A stretch of DNA of 19,444 bases from DASYHS01 sp035998295 (lineage in GTDB: Bacteria; Pseudomonadota; Alphaproteobacteria; Azospirillales; Azospirillaceae). The stretch covers positions 1-19,444 of the forward strand of contig NZ_DASYHS010000232.1 in assembly GCF_035998295.1 (NCBI RefSeq), in the 5' to 3' direction. Both the position numbers and the translations under genes were made by a program. The notes below the pieces were generated by a model that saw only the letters and a program-made list of their open reading frames with translations, did not search any database and was not told the DNA's origin. Of the stretch, positions 6,644 to 14,468 are shown one piece after another (position 1 is the first letter of the stretch; each line of letters opens with the position of its first letter).

Positions 6644-7816
6644 ATGGCATCCAACAGCCTTCCCGCCTTCAATTTCGACCTCGGGGAAACCGCGGACATG
6701 CTGCGGGCCCAGGTGGAGAACTTCGCCGCGGACGAGATCGCGCCGCGCGCCGCCGACATCGACCGGAGCAACGAGTTCCCGGCCGACCTGTGGCGCAAGC
6801 TCGGCGACCTGGGCCTGCTCGGCATCACGGTGGAGGAGGAGCTCGGCGGCGCCGGAATGGGCTATCTCGAGCACGTCGTCGCGATGGAGGAGATCAGCCG
6901 GGCCTCCGCCTCGGTCGGCCTCAGCTACGGCGCGCATTCCAACCTCTGCGTCAACCAGATCCGGCGCAACGGCAGCGAGGAGCAGAAGCGGCGCTACCTG
7001 CCGAAGCTGATCTCCGGCGAGCATGTGGGCGCGCTCGCCATGTCCGAGCCCGGCGCGGGATCGGACGTCGTCTCGATGCGCACGCGCGCCGACCGGAAGG
7101 GCGACCGCTACGTCCTGAACGGTAGCAAGATGTGGATCACCAACGGTCCCGACGCCGACGTCGCGGTGGTCTACGCCAAGACGGAGCCCGACGCCGGCCC
7201 GCGCGGCATCACCGCCTTCCTGGTCGAGAAGGGGTTCAAGGGGTTCTCGACCGCCCAGAAGCTCGACAAGCTCGGCATGCGCGGCTCCAACACCGGCGAG
7301 CTGGTGTTCCAGGACTGCGAGGTGCCCGAGGAAAACGTGCTGGGCCGGCTCAACGAGGGCGTGCGGGTCCTGATGTCGGGCCTGGACTACGAGCGCGCGG
7401 TGCTCGCCGGCGGGCCGCTCGGGATCATGCAGGCCTGCATGGACGTCGTCGTCCCCTACGTCCACGAGCGCAAGCAGTTCGGCAAGCCGATCGGCGAGTT
7501 CCAGCTGATGCAGGGCAAGCTGGCGGACATGTACGTCACGATGAACGCGTGCCGGGCCTACGTGTACGCCGTCGCCAAGTCGATCGACCGCGGTGAGGTG
7601 ACCCGCAAGGACGCGGCCGGCGCGATCCTGTTCGCCGCCGAGAAGGCGACCTGGATGGCGCTGGAGGCGATCCAGTGCCTGGGCGGCAACGGCTACATCA
7701 ACGAATACCCGACCGGGCGGCTGCTGCGCGACGCCAAGCTTTACGAGATCGGCGCCGGCACCAGCGAGATCCGGCGCATGCTGATCGGCCGGGAGCTGTT
7801 CAACGAGTCCGTCTGA
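6644..7816 (+). CDS. ivd: Isovaleryl-CoA dehydrogenase
   Basis: FAD enzyme that oxidises isovaleryl-CoA to 3-methylcrotonyl-CoA in leucine degradation, passing electrons to ETF. Start at ATG 6644 (MASNSLPAFNFDLGET), chosen over an ATG at 6614 because AGGAGG lies nine bases upstream of it; 390 residues, normal for the family. SEPGAGSD (134-141) and WITNG (164-168) are flavin and substrate-binding landmarks. The catalytic base is in the isovaleryl-specific position, E250 in GLDYERAVLAGG. The position used as base by most short- and medium-chain dehydrogenases is alanine here (A371 in IGAGTSEIRR). Both features separate Ivd from the acyl-CoA dehydrogenase at 9793. Equivalent to liuA; it lies about 5 kb before liuBCDE instead of next to liuB. 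Confidence 0.96.
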   Translation: MASNSLPAFNFDLGETADMLRAQVENFAADEIAPRAADIDRSNEFPADLWRKLGDLGLLGITVEEELGGAGMGYLEHVVAMEEISRASASVGLSYGAHSNLCVNQIRRNGSEEQKRRYLPKLISGEHVGALAMSEPGAGSDVVSMRTRADRKGDRYVLNGSKMWITNGPDADVAVVYAKTEPDAGPRGITAFLVEKGFKGFSTAQKLDKLGMRGSNTGELVFQDCEVPEENVLGRLNEGVRVLMSGLDYERAVLAGGPLGIMQACMDVVVPYVHERKQFGKPIGEFQLMQGKLADMYVTMNACRAYVYAVAKSIDRGEVTRKDAAGAILFAAEKATWMALEAIQCLGGNGYINEYPTGRLLRDAKLYEIGAGTSEIRRMLIGRELFNESV

Positions 7817-7824
7817 TTGCGGCA

Positions 7825-7834
7825 TTTACGTAAA
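7825..7834. promoter_or_regulatory. TTTACGTAAA palindrome, candidate operator
   Basis: Perfect 10-base palindrome nine bases after the ivd stop, in an AT-rich patch (7824-7845) that stands out from the GC-rich surroundings, upstream of the secreted-protein gene. From memory it resembles the core of sites proposed for the MerR-family regulator LiuR of leucine catabolism; no such regulator is in the window. Only one clear copy was seen. Confidence 0.35.
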
Positions 7835-7908
7835 ATATTCCTTAACCAGTGCCGCCTACATGGTTCTCCGTAAGGGAAACGGTGATCGCCGGTACGCGAA
7901 GGGGTGGC

Positions 7909-8433
7909 ATGGTCGGGAGTAGGAACCGTCTCGGACGGCGCGGAGGATGGCGGGCCGCCCTGGTGCTGGGCCTCCTCCTCGCAGGCCTCGCGCAGGCCGG
8001 CCCGGCCGAGGCCCAGATCTTCAACTTCGGCGGATCGTCCAGCCAGTCGCCGGCCCCGGCGCCCGCGCCGGGCGGCGACTTCGTGCCGCCGGACGTGCTG
8101 ACGGTCCCGCAGCTGCCGATGCCGCCCAACGTCAACTTCGTGATCGACGACACGGTGATCGTCGGCAACGACGACGACTGGACCGGCCAGGTGATCCTCT
8201 CGGCGCCCTATTCGGTGGTCCAGATGACCCAGTTCTTCCGTGCGGAGATGCCGCCCATGGGCTGGACCGAGACGGCGATCGTCCGGGCGCGCCGGACGTC
8301 GATCTCCTTCGTGCGCGACCAGCGCGTCGCGACGGTCCGCATCACCCAGCAGCGCGACGACGCCAAGCGGACGGAGGTCGACATCGTCGTGTCCCCGAGC
8401 CTCGCGCGCTTCTCGGCGCCGGCGAATCGGTAG
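7909..8433 (+). CDS. Uncharacterised secreted protein
   Basis: Start placed at ATG 7909 (MVGSRNRLGRRGGWRAA), because it gives a textbook signal peptide: basic residues 5-15, hydrophobic core 17-28, and a likely cleavage after AEA (33-35). An ATG at 7849 would bury this signal. AAGGGG lies about four bases upstream. The 174-residue product then has a Pro/Ala/Ser-rich linker (42-56) and a compact alpha/beta domain (about 75-163) with APYSVVQMTQFFRAEMPPMGW (99-119 region), SISFVRDQRVATVRI and a terminal strand EVDIVVSP. The MPxxGW motif followed by SxxFxRxxRxAxVxI recalls small periplasmic or lipoprotein domains of unknown function. There is no lipobox cysteine. Role unknown; sited between ivd and the thiolase. 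Confidence 0.8.
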   Translation: MVGSRNRLGRRGGWRAALVLGLLLAGLAQAGPAEAQIFNFGGSSSQSPAPAPAPGGDFVPPDVLTVPQLPMPPNVNFVIDDTVIVGNDDDWTGQVILSAPYSVVQMTQFFRAEMPPMGWTETAIVRARRTSISFVRDQRVATVRITQQRDDAKRTEVDIVVSPSLARFSAPANR

Positions 8434-8463
8434 CGCAACAACTGGAACCCCTTTTTGGAGGGA

Positions 8464-8492
8464 TGGACAAACCCCAGGTTTTTCTTTCTTAT
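8464..8492 (+). promoter_or_regulatory. Candidate promoter of the thiolase operon
   Basis: TGGACA (8464-8469), a 17-base spacer and TCTTAT (8487-8492), about 75 bases before the thiolase start. The spacer holds AAACC-CCA-GGTTT (8469-8481) followed by a T/C-rich tract, which could instead be a weak terminator for the preceding gene. Confidence 0.35.
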
Positions 8493-8567
8493 CCTGCCCG
8501 GTGTTTCCGGCCGTCCGGCGGTGGCCCGAGTAGGGCCCGGCCCGGCCGCTTGCGAAGGAGGAACGTG

Positions 8568-9755
8568 ATGTCCAGCGATCCGATCGTCATCGTCGGGGCC
8601 GCGCGCACGCCCATGGGGGGCTTCCAGGGGGATCTCGCTGCCGTCACGGCCCCGGAACTGGGGGCGACGGCGGTGAAGGCCGCCATCGAGCGCGCCGGCA
8701 TCCGTCCCGATGACGTCCAGGAGGTCGTCATGGGCTGCGTGCTGCCGGCCGGCCAGGGCCAGGCGCCCGCCCGCCAGGCCTCGCTGGCCGCCGGCATCCC
8801 GCAGTCGACGGGCTGCACCACCGTGAACAAGATGTGCGGCTCGGGCATGAAGGCCGCGATGTTCGCCCACGACCTGCTGCTGGCGGGATCGAACGAGGTG
8901 ATGGTCGCCGGCGGCATGGAGAGCATGACGAACGCGCCCTACCTGCTCGACCGGGCCCGCGGCGGCTACCGGATGGGGCACGGCCGCGTCCTCGACCACA
9001 TGTTCCTGGACGGGCTGGAGGACGCCTACGACAAGGGCCGCCTGATGGGCACCTTCGCGGAGGACACGGCCCAGCACTACCAGTTCACCCGCGAGGCGCA
9101 GGACGCCTATGCGATCACGTCGCTGACGCGGGCCAGGAAGGCGATCGAGGACGGAACCTTCGACCGGGAGGTGGTCCCGGTTTCCGTTCGCGGCCGCAAG
9201 GGCGAGGTGCTGGTGTCCAGGGACGAGCAGCCGGTCAAGGCCGCGCCCGAGAAGATCCCGACCCTGAAGCCGGCGTTCCGTCCCGACGGCACGGTGACGG
9301 CGGCGAATTCCAGCTCGATCTCCGACGGGGCCGCGGCCCTGGTGATGATGCGCCTGTCCGAGGCCGAGCGCCGCGGCCTGACGCCGCTGGCCGCGATCCG
9401 CGCCCATGCGGGCCATGCCCAGGCTCCGGCCTGGTTCACGACGGCCCCGGTCGAGGCGATGCGCAACGTCCTCGCCAGGGCCGGCTGGTCGGGCGCCGAG
9501 GTCGACCTGTTCGAGGTCAACGAGGCCTTCGCCGTCGTCGCGATGGCGGCGATGCGCGAGCTCGACCTGCCGCACGACAAGGTGAACGTCCATGGCGGCG
9601 CCTGTGCGCTCGGCCACCCGATCGGCGCGTCGGGGGCCCGCATCCTGGTGACGCTGCTGAACGCCCTGGAGAAATACGACCTGAAGCGCGGCGTCGCGTC
9701 GCTGTGCATCGGCGGGGGCGAGGCGACGGCCGTCGCCGTCGAGCGGATCCACTGA
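8568..9755 (+). CDS. Acetyl-CoA acetyltransferase (thiolase)
   Basis: Cleaves acetoacetyl-CoA to two acetyl-CoA, or runs in reverse. The 395-residue product matches the biosynthetic/degradative thiolase length. The acyl-accepting cysteine is C90 in VNKMCGSGMKA, NEAF lies near 318, the catalytic histidine is H350 in ALGHPIGASGAR, and the second catalytic cysteine is C380 in SLCIGGGEA, so all catalytic residues are present. Start at ATG 8568 is fixed by GAAGGAGG about seven bases upstream; the frame is open far upstream but overlaps the secreted-protein gene in another frame. The next gene, an acyl-CoA dehydrogenase, follows after 37 bases and is probably co-transcribed. In context it would finish leucine-derived acetoacetate breakdown once that is activated to acetoacetyl-CoA; broader beta-oxidation use is equally possible. 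Confidence 0.95.
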   Translation: MSSDPIVIVGAARTPMGGFQGDLAAVTAPELGATAVKAAIERAGIRPDDVQEVVMGCVLPAGQGQAPARQASLAAGIPQSTGCTTVNKMCGSGMKAAMFAHDLLLAGSNEVMVAGGMESMTNAPYLLDRARGGYRMGHGRVLDHMFLDGLEDAYDKGRLMGTFAEDTAQHYQFTREAQDAYAITSLTRARKAIEDGTFDREVVPVSVRGRKGEVLVSRDEQPVKAAPEKIPTLKPAFRPDGTVTAANSSSISDGAAALVMMRLSEAERRGLTPLAAIRAHAGHAQAPAWFTTAPVEAMRNVLARAGWSGAEVDLFEVNEAFAVVAMAAMRELDLPHDKVNVHGGACALGHPIGASGARILVTLLNALEKYDLKRGVASLCIGGGEATAVAVERIH

Positions 9756-9792
9756 CCGCGCGGACGACCCGGGCCTGCGTCACGGAGGGAAG

Positions 9793-10932
9793 ATGCTGAT
9801 CACCGAAACCCAGCAGATGGTCCGCGACATGGCGCGGCAGTTCGCGCAGGAGCGCCTCGCCCCGACCGCGGCCGAGCGCGACCGGACGGGCAGCTTCCCG
9901 GCCGCGGAGCTGCGCGAGATGGGCGAGCTCGGCCTCCTCGGCATGGTCGTCCCGGAGGAATGGGGCGGCTCGGGCACCGATGCCGTCTCCTACGCGCTGG
10001 CGATCGAGGAGATCGCGGCCGGGGACGGCGCGGTCTCGACGATCATGAGCGTCCACAACTCCGTCGGCTGCGCCCCGGTGCTGAAGTTCGGCACGGACGA
10101 GCAGCGCGAACGCTATCTGCGCCGCCTCGCCGGCGGCGAGATGATCGCGGCGTTCTGCCTGACCGAGCCGCAGGCCGGATCGGACGCCTCGGCCCTGCGC
10201 ACGCGCGCGCGCCGCGACGGCGACCACTACGTCCTCGACGGCACGAAGCAGTTCATCACCAGCGGCTCGACCGCGGGGGTCGCGGTCGTCTTCGCGGTGA
10301 CCGACCCGGGCGCCGGCAAGAAGGGCATCACGGCCTTCCTGGTGCCGACGGATACGCCCGGCTACCAGGTCGCCCGCATCGAGGACAAGCTCGGCCAGCG
10401 CTGCTCCGACACGGCCCAGATCGTGTTCGAAGGCTGCCGCGTGCCGGCCTCGCTCCGGCTCGGCGAGGAGGGGCAGGGCTACCGGATCGCGCTCGCCAAC
10501 CTGGAGGGCGGGCGCATCGGCATCGCCGCCCAGTCGGTCGGGATGGCGCGCTCGGCCTACGAGCATGCGCTCCGCTACGCGCGGGAGCGGACCAGCATGG
10601 GCAGCCCGATCATCCAGCACCAGGCGGTGGCGTTCCGGCTGGCCGACATGGCGACCCGGATCGAGGCGGCGCACCAGCTCGTCCTGCATGCCGCGGCACT
10701 GCGCGACGCCGGCGTCCCCTGCCTGAAGGAGGCGGCGATGGCCAAGCTCTACGCCTCCGAGATGGCCGAGAAGGTCTGTTCCGACGCGATCCAGATCCAC
10801 GGCGGATACGGCTACCTGGAGGATTTCCCGGTCGAGCGGATCTATCGCGACGTGCGGGTCTGCCAGATCTACGAAGGGACCAGCGACATCCAGCGCCTCG
10901 TCATCTCCCGGCAGATCGCGGCGGAAGGGTGA
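9793..10932 (+). CDS. Acyl-CoA dehydrogenase, short/branched-chain type
   Basis: FAD-dependent alpha,beta-dehydrogenase of acyl-CoA. Start ATG 9793 has GGAGGG (9784-9789) three bases upstream. The product is 379 residues, normal for the soluble homotetrameric class. TEPQAGSDAS and FITSGS are the flavin-site motifs. The catalytic glutamate is in the usual short-chain position, E361 in QIYEGTSDIQR, while the Ivd-type position is glycine (LANLEGGRIGIAA). Likely substrates are butyryl-, 2-methylbutyryl- or isobutyryl-CoA, judged by similarity of motifs; the exact one cannot be read from sequence. It follows the thiolase closely and may act in valine/isoleucine or short fatty acid oxidation beside the leucine genes. 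Confidence 0.93.
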   Translation: MLITETQQMVRDMARQFAQERLAPTAAERDRTGSFPAAELREMGELGLLGMVVPEEWGGSGTDAVSYALAIEEIAAGDGAVSTIMSVHNSVGCAPVLKFGTDEQRERYLRRLAGGEMIAAFCLTEPQAGSDASALRTRARRDGDHYVLDGTKQFITSGSTAGVAVVFAVTDPGAGKKGITAFLVPTDTPGYQVARIEDKLGQRCSDTAQIVFEGCRVPASLRLGEEGQGYRIALANLEGGRIGIAAQSVGMARSAYEHALRYARERTSMGSPIIQHQAVAFRLADMATRIEAAHQLVLHAAALRDAGVPCLKEAAMAKLYASEMAEKVCSDAIQIHGGYGYLEDFPVERIYRDVRVCQIYEGTSDIQRLVISRQIAAEG

Positions 10933-10966
10933 AACGCAACACCAGCGAATTGCCGAGCTGTAATTG

Positions 10967-10995
10967 TTGCGCCGTTCCGGACGCTGCATTATCCC
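10967..10995 (+). promoter_or_regulatory. Candidate promoter for the response regulator gene
   Basis: TTGCGC (10967-10972), a 17-base spacer and TATCCC (10990-10995) in the 136-base gap after the acyl-CoA dehydrogenase. This gap is noticeably AT-richer than the flanking genes, which fits a promoter region. Confidence 0.35.
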
Positions 10996-11068
10996 TATGC
11001 GGGTATGAAATTGGGGGAAATGCACGCTCGGCCGGTATTCCGGTGCTTGCGGCAGGGACGGGCCCAAG

Positions 11069-11782
11069 GTGACGCATATTCTGGCGGTCGACGACGACGA
11101 CGACGTGCGCGAGCTTCTCGCGGAGTATCTCGGGCACGAGGGTTTCCGTGTCACCCTGGCGCCGACCGGCGCGGCCATGACCGAAGCCCTGGAGGCCGAA
11201 CCGGTCGACCTCGTGCTGCTCGACCTGCGGCTGCCGGACGGCGACGGGCTGTCGCTGATACGCCAGCTTCGCACGGAGTCCCGCCTGCCGGTCATCATCC
11301 TGTCCGGCCGGGTCGAGGACGTCGACCGCATCGTCGGCCTCGAGCTCGGCGCCGACGACTACCTGACCAAGCCGTTCAACCCGCGCGAACTGCTGGCGCG
11401 GATCAAGGCGGTCCTGCGGCGGACGGGCGACCCCGCGCGCGAACGGCCGGCCGAGAACCTGCGCGCGGTCGTGACCTTCGCCGGCTGGCAGTTCGACCTG
11501 ACGACGCAGCGCCTGCGCTCCCCGGAAGGGCGCGACGTCGAGCTGACCAAGGCGGAATGCGCCCTGCTGGCGGCGTTCGTGAAGAGGCCACAGCGCGTGC
11601 TCTCGCGCGAGCAGCTCCTGGAGCTGACGCGCGCGGACGGTACCGACGTGTTCGACCGCAGCATCGACGTGCTGATCCTGCGTCTGCGCCGCAAGATCGA
11701 GGCGAACCCCAAGGACCCCCAGATCATCCGCACCGAGCGCGGCACGGGTTACGTGTTCGACACGAAGGTCAAGATGGTCTGA
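11069..11782 (+). CDS. OmpR/PhoB-family response regulator (orphan)
   Basis: Two-component transcription factor. The receiver domain (1-118) has the acidic pocket in AVDDDDD (6-12), phosphoacceptor D52 in LVLLDLRLPDGDG, S79 in VIILSG, Y98 and K101 in YLTKPF. A winged-helix DNA-binding domain (about 135-235) ends with RSIDVLILRLRRKIE and RTERGTGYVFD. Length 237 is typical. Start at GTG 11069 because the conserved MTHILAVDDD begins there; the ribosome binding site is weak. No sensor kinase gene is in the window, so it is an orphan as far as seen. Its last 14 bases overlap the 3' end of the opposite NUDIX-like gene. Targets are unknown; a role in controlling the flanking acyl-CoA genes is conjecture. 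Confidence 0.93.
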   Translation: MTHILAVDDDDDVRELLAEYLGHEGFRVTLAPTGAAMTEALEAEPVDLVLLDLRLPDGDGLSLIRQLRTESRLPVIILSGRVEDVDRIVGLELGADDYLTKPFNPRELLARIKAVLRRTGDPARERPAENLRAVVTFAGWQFDLTTQRLRSPEGRDVELTKAECALLAAFVKRPQRVLSREQLLELTRADGTDVFDRSIDVLILRLRRKIEANPKDPQIIRTERGTGYVFDTKVKMV

Positions 11783-12686
11783 GCAGGGCGAGGCCGGCGA
11801 GCAGGGACGGCGCCGCCTCGTCGCCGAGCCGGTCCAGCAGGGCGTCGCGGTCGTCGAGCGGCAGGAACAGCAGCTCGGAATGCTCCGCGGCGTCGGGTGC
11901 GTGCTCCAGCGCGCGCAGCACGGCCTGCCGATCGACCGGCAGGCGGACCGCGAACAGCATCTCAGGGGCTCCGCCGCGGGCCAGCTCGCGCGTCAGGCCG
12001 AGGAAGCGCACCGGCGTCGCGCGCAGCAGCCCGGCGTCGAGCCCCAGCTCCTCCGCCGCCTCGCGCAGCGGCCACAGCGCGGCCAGCGTCGGCGCGTCCT
12101 CGAAATCCTCCGGCGTCGCCATGCCGGCGGCACTCGGCCCCCAGGTTTCCGGCCAGACCGAGACGCCGCGCGAGCGGCGCTGCACGACCAGCAGCCCGTC
12201 GACCGTGACCAGGAGCAGCGCGAGCCCGACCGCGTCGGCGAGATGGGAGCGGCCCGGCTCCGGCAGTGCGCCGTCGGCATGCACGAGGTCGCGCAGGCTG
12301 GCCTCCCCCTCGCGCCGGTCCATCATCAGGTTGCTGCGCGCATAGTCGAAATAGCCCGCCTCCTGCCAGGCGAGGCTCCACCCGTCCGCGCCCGGGGCGA
12401 CGCCGCACAGCCGCACGACCGGCCCGTCATGCAGGCGTCCGCCCGAGCCGCGGCGCAACGCCTCGAACCCGGCGGCCGACGCGCGCGCGATCGCGTCCGG
12501 CAGCGCGAAGCGGCCGGGCAGGCGCCGCACGGCGACGCGGGCGGGATCGACGCCGTTCCCGTCGAGGAGCAGCACGTGCCCGGTCTCGCGCGCCGCACCG
12601 CGATGCGCGACCTGCAGGTGGCGCCAGGCCTCGGCGCGATAGCGGGACGACCACTCCCGGCGGCTCCAATCCACGAACACGTCCAT
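11769..12686 (-). CDS. NUDIX-like hydrolase with long N-terminal domain and degenerate box
   Basis: 305-residue cytoplasmic protein. The N-terminal ~150 residues lack a recognised catalytic motif but contain YFDYARSNLMMD (112-123). Strands VGLALLLVTVDGLLVVQRR (153-171) and SVWPETWGPSAAGM (176-189) lead into REAAEELG (208-215), the core of a NUDIX box. In a standard box the glutamate eight residues before RE would be at 200, where threonine stands, so the motif is incomplete. The layout resembles NUDIX proteins related to plant NUDT9-type enzymes, which also have long N-domains; that comparison is from memory. Substrate unknown. It is divergent from liuB across a 138-base gap and convergent, with overlap, with the response regulator. 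Start ATG 12686 has GAGCGGAA just upstream; TATTCT on the minus strand near 12704-12709 could be its -10. Confidence 0.75.
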   Translation of the reverse strand: MDVFVDWSRREWSSRYRAEAWRHLQVAHRGAARETGHVLLLDGNGVDPARVAVRRLPGRFALPDAIARASAAGFEALRRGSGGRLHDGPVVRLCGVAPGADGWSLAWQEAGYFDYARSNLMMDRREGEASLRDLVHADGALPEPGRSHLADAVGLALLLVTVDGLLVVQRRSRGVSVWPETWGPSAAGMATPEDFEDAPTLAALWPLREAAEELGLDAGLLRATPVRFLGLTRELARGGAPEMLFAVRLPVDRQAVLRALEHAPDAAEHSELLFLPLDDRDALLDRLGDEAAPSLLAGLALLRPS

Positions 12687-12735
12687 TTCCGCTCTACCCC
12701 TTAGAATACGCTTCCGAATGGAATCCTTCTTGCCG

Positions 12736-12800
12736 CCTCACGGGGGTGAGGGCATGTTACGCGCGCAGACCGCAATCATCCGGCCCCCCGAGAGGCCGGA
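12736..12800 (+). promoter_or_regulatory. Two hairpins in the liuB leader
   Basis: CCTCAC-GGGG-GTGAGG (12736-12751) and TCCGGCC-N8-GGCCGGA (12779-12785 with 12794-12800) lie in the 138-base gap between the divergent NUDIX gene and liuB. The second ends 24 bases before the liuB ATG. They could be operator sites or RNA structures; no -35/-10 pair for liuB was found with confidence. Confidence 0.35.
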
Positions 12801-12824
12801 GCCCGGGAGCGAGACGAGAAAGCC

Positions 12825-14432
12825 ATGCCCGTTCTGAGATCCACCCTCGACACGCGCGGCCCGGCCTTCGCCGAGAACGCGGCCGCCATGCGCACGCTGG
12901 TCGAAGACCTGAGGGCGAGGGTCGCGGAAATCAAGCTCGGCGGCGGCGAGCGCGCGCGCCAGAAGCATCTCTCGCGCGGCAAGCTGCTGCCGCGCGACCG
13001 CGTGCGCGCCCTGCTGGACCCCGGCACCCCCTATCTCGAGCTGTCCCAGCTCGCGGCCTACGGCGTCTACGGCGATCCGATCCCGGCGGCCGGCATCCTG
13101 ACCGGCATCGGCCGGGTCAGCGGCACCGAATGCGTCATCGTGGCCAACGACGCGACCGTGAAGGGCGGCACCTACTACCCGCTCACGGTCAAGAAGCACC
13201 TGCGCGCGCAGGAGATCGCCCAGCAGAACAACCTGCCCTGCATCTACCTCGTGGACAGCGGCGGGGCGAACCTACCCAACCAGGACGACGTCTTTCCCGA
13301 CCGCGACCATTTCGGGCGCATCTTCTACAATCAGGCCAGCATGTCCGCGCGCGGCATCCCGCAGGTCGCCGTGGTAATGGGTTCGTGCACGGCCGGCGGC
13401 GCCTACGTCCCGGCGATGTCGGACGAGTCGATCATCGTCCGCAACCAGGGCACCATCTTCCTGGGCGGCCCGCCGCTGGTGAAGGCGGCCACGGGCGAGG
13501 TCGTCTCGGCCGAGGACCTCGGCGGCGCCGACGTCCACAGCCGCACCTCCGGCGTCACCGACCACTACGCGCTCGACGACGTCCATGCGCTCGCCATCGC
13601 CCGGCGCATCGTCGGCAACCTGAACCGCTCCAAGCGTCCGAGCGTGGCCCTGCGCGCGCCGGTCGACCCGCTCCACGACCCGGAGGAGCTGTACGGCGTC
13701 ATACCGGCCGACCCGCGCAAGCCCTTCGACGTGCGCGAGGTGATCGCGCGCACCGTCGACGGCAGCGAGTTCGACGAGTTCAAGCAGCTCTACGGCACGA
13801 CGCTGGTCTGCGGCTTCGCCCATATCTTCGGCTACCCCGTCGGCATCGTCGCGAACAACGGCATCCTGTTCTCGGAGTCGGCGCTGAAGGGCGCCCATTT
13901 CATCGAGCTGTGCAGCCAGCGCGGCATCCCGCTCGTGTTCCTGCAGAACATCACCGGCTTCATGGTCGGGCGCAAATACGAGAGCGGCGGCATCGCGAAG
14001 GACGGGGCGAAGATGGTGACCGCCGTCTCCTGCGCGAAGGTGCCGAAGTTCACCGTCATCATCGGCGGCAGCTTCGGGGCCGGGAACTACGGCATGTGCG
14101 GCCGGGCCTTCAACCCCCGCCTGCTGTGGATGTGGCCGAACGCGCGCATCTCCGTGATGGGCGGCGAGCAGGCGGCGAACGTGCTCGCCCAGGTCCGGCG
14201 CGACGGGATGGAGGCCCAGGGCAAGAGCTGGCCGGCCGAGGAGGAGGAGGCGTTCAAGGCGCCGATCCGGGCCCAGTACGAGACCCAGGGCCACCCCTAC
14301 TATGCGAGCGCCAGGCTGTGGGACGACGGCATCATCGACCCGGCCGACACGCGCATGGTCCTGGGCCTTGGCCTGTCGGCGGCGTTCAACGCCCCGGCCG
14401 AGGAAACGAAGTTCGGCGTCTTCCGCATGTAG
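12825..14432 (+). CDS. liuB: 3-methylcrotonyl-CoA carboxylase, beta (carboxyltransferase) subunit
   Basis: Transfers CO2 from carboxybiotin to 3-methylcrotonyl-CoA, giving 3-methylglutaconyl-CoA; works in a complex with the biotin subunit LiuD encoded downstream. The 535-residue product is the right size and keeps both crotonase-like halves. The N-half has GGTYYPLTVKKHLRAQEIA and VDSGGANLPNQ, plus the oxyanion-type GSCTAGGAYVPAM. The C-half has NNGILFSESALKGAHFIELC, QNITGFMVGRKYE, and GGSFGAGNYGMCGRAF-x-P. The set NITGFMVG plus GNYGMCGRAF distinguishes it from propionyl-CoA carboxylase beta. Start ATG 12825 (MPVLRSTLDT) has only a weak purine stretch upstream. liuC follows after 36 bases. Confidence 0.97.
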   Translation: MPVLRSTLDTRGPAFAENAAAMRTLVEDLRARVAEIKLGGGERARQKHLSRGKLLPRDRVRALLDPGTPYLELSQLAAYGVYGDPIPAAGILTGIGRVSGTECVIVANDATVKGGTYYPLTVKKHLRAQEIAQQNNLPCIYLVDSGGANLPNQDDVFPDRDHFGRIFYNQASMSARGIPQVAVVMGSCTAGGAYVPAMSDESIIVRNQGTIFLGGPPLVKAATGEVVSAEDLGGADVHSRTSGVTDHYALDDVHALAIARRIVGNLNRSKRPSVALRAPVDPLHDPEELYGVIPADPRKPFDVREVIARTVDGSEFDEFKQLYGTTLVCGFAHIFGYPVGIVANNGILFSESALKGAHFIELCSQRGIPLVFLQNITGFMVGRKYESGGIAKDGAKMVTAVSCAKVPKFTVIIGGSFGAGNYGMCGRAFNPRLLWMWPNARISVMGGEQAANVLAQVRRDGMEAQGKSWPAEEEEAFKAPIRAQYETQGHPYYASARLWDDGIIDPADTRMVLGLGLSAAFNAPAEETKFGVFRM

Positions 14433-14468
14433 CGGATGCCGGTGCGAGCGGATCAGGGAGGACGAGGC

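Noticed and set aside
7849..7908. Earlier start for the secreted protein at ATG 7849
   Set aside because: It would bury the signal peptide 20 residues inside the protein.
8469..8490. Rho-independent terminator after the secreted-protein gene
   Set aside because: The stem has only five pairs and the T tract is interrupted by C; the same bases fit a promoter spacer for the thiolase better.
7947..8567. Long N-terminal extension of the thiolase
   Set aside because: The open frame overlaps the secreted-protein gene in another frame and lacks thiolase similarity; GAAGGAGG before 8568 fixes the start.
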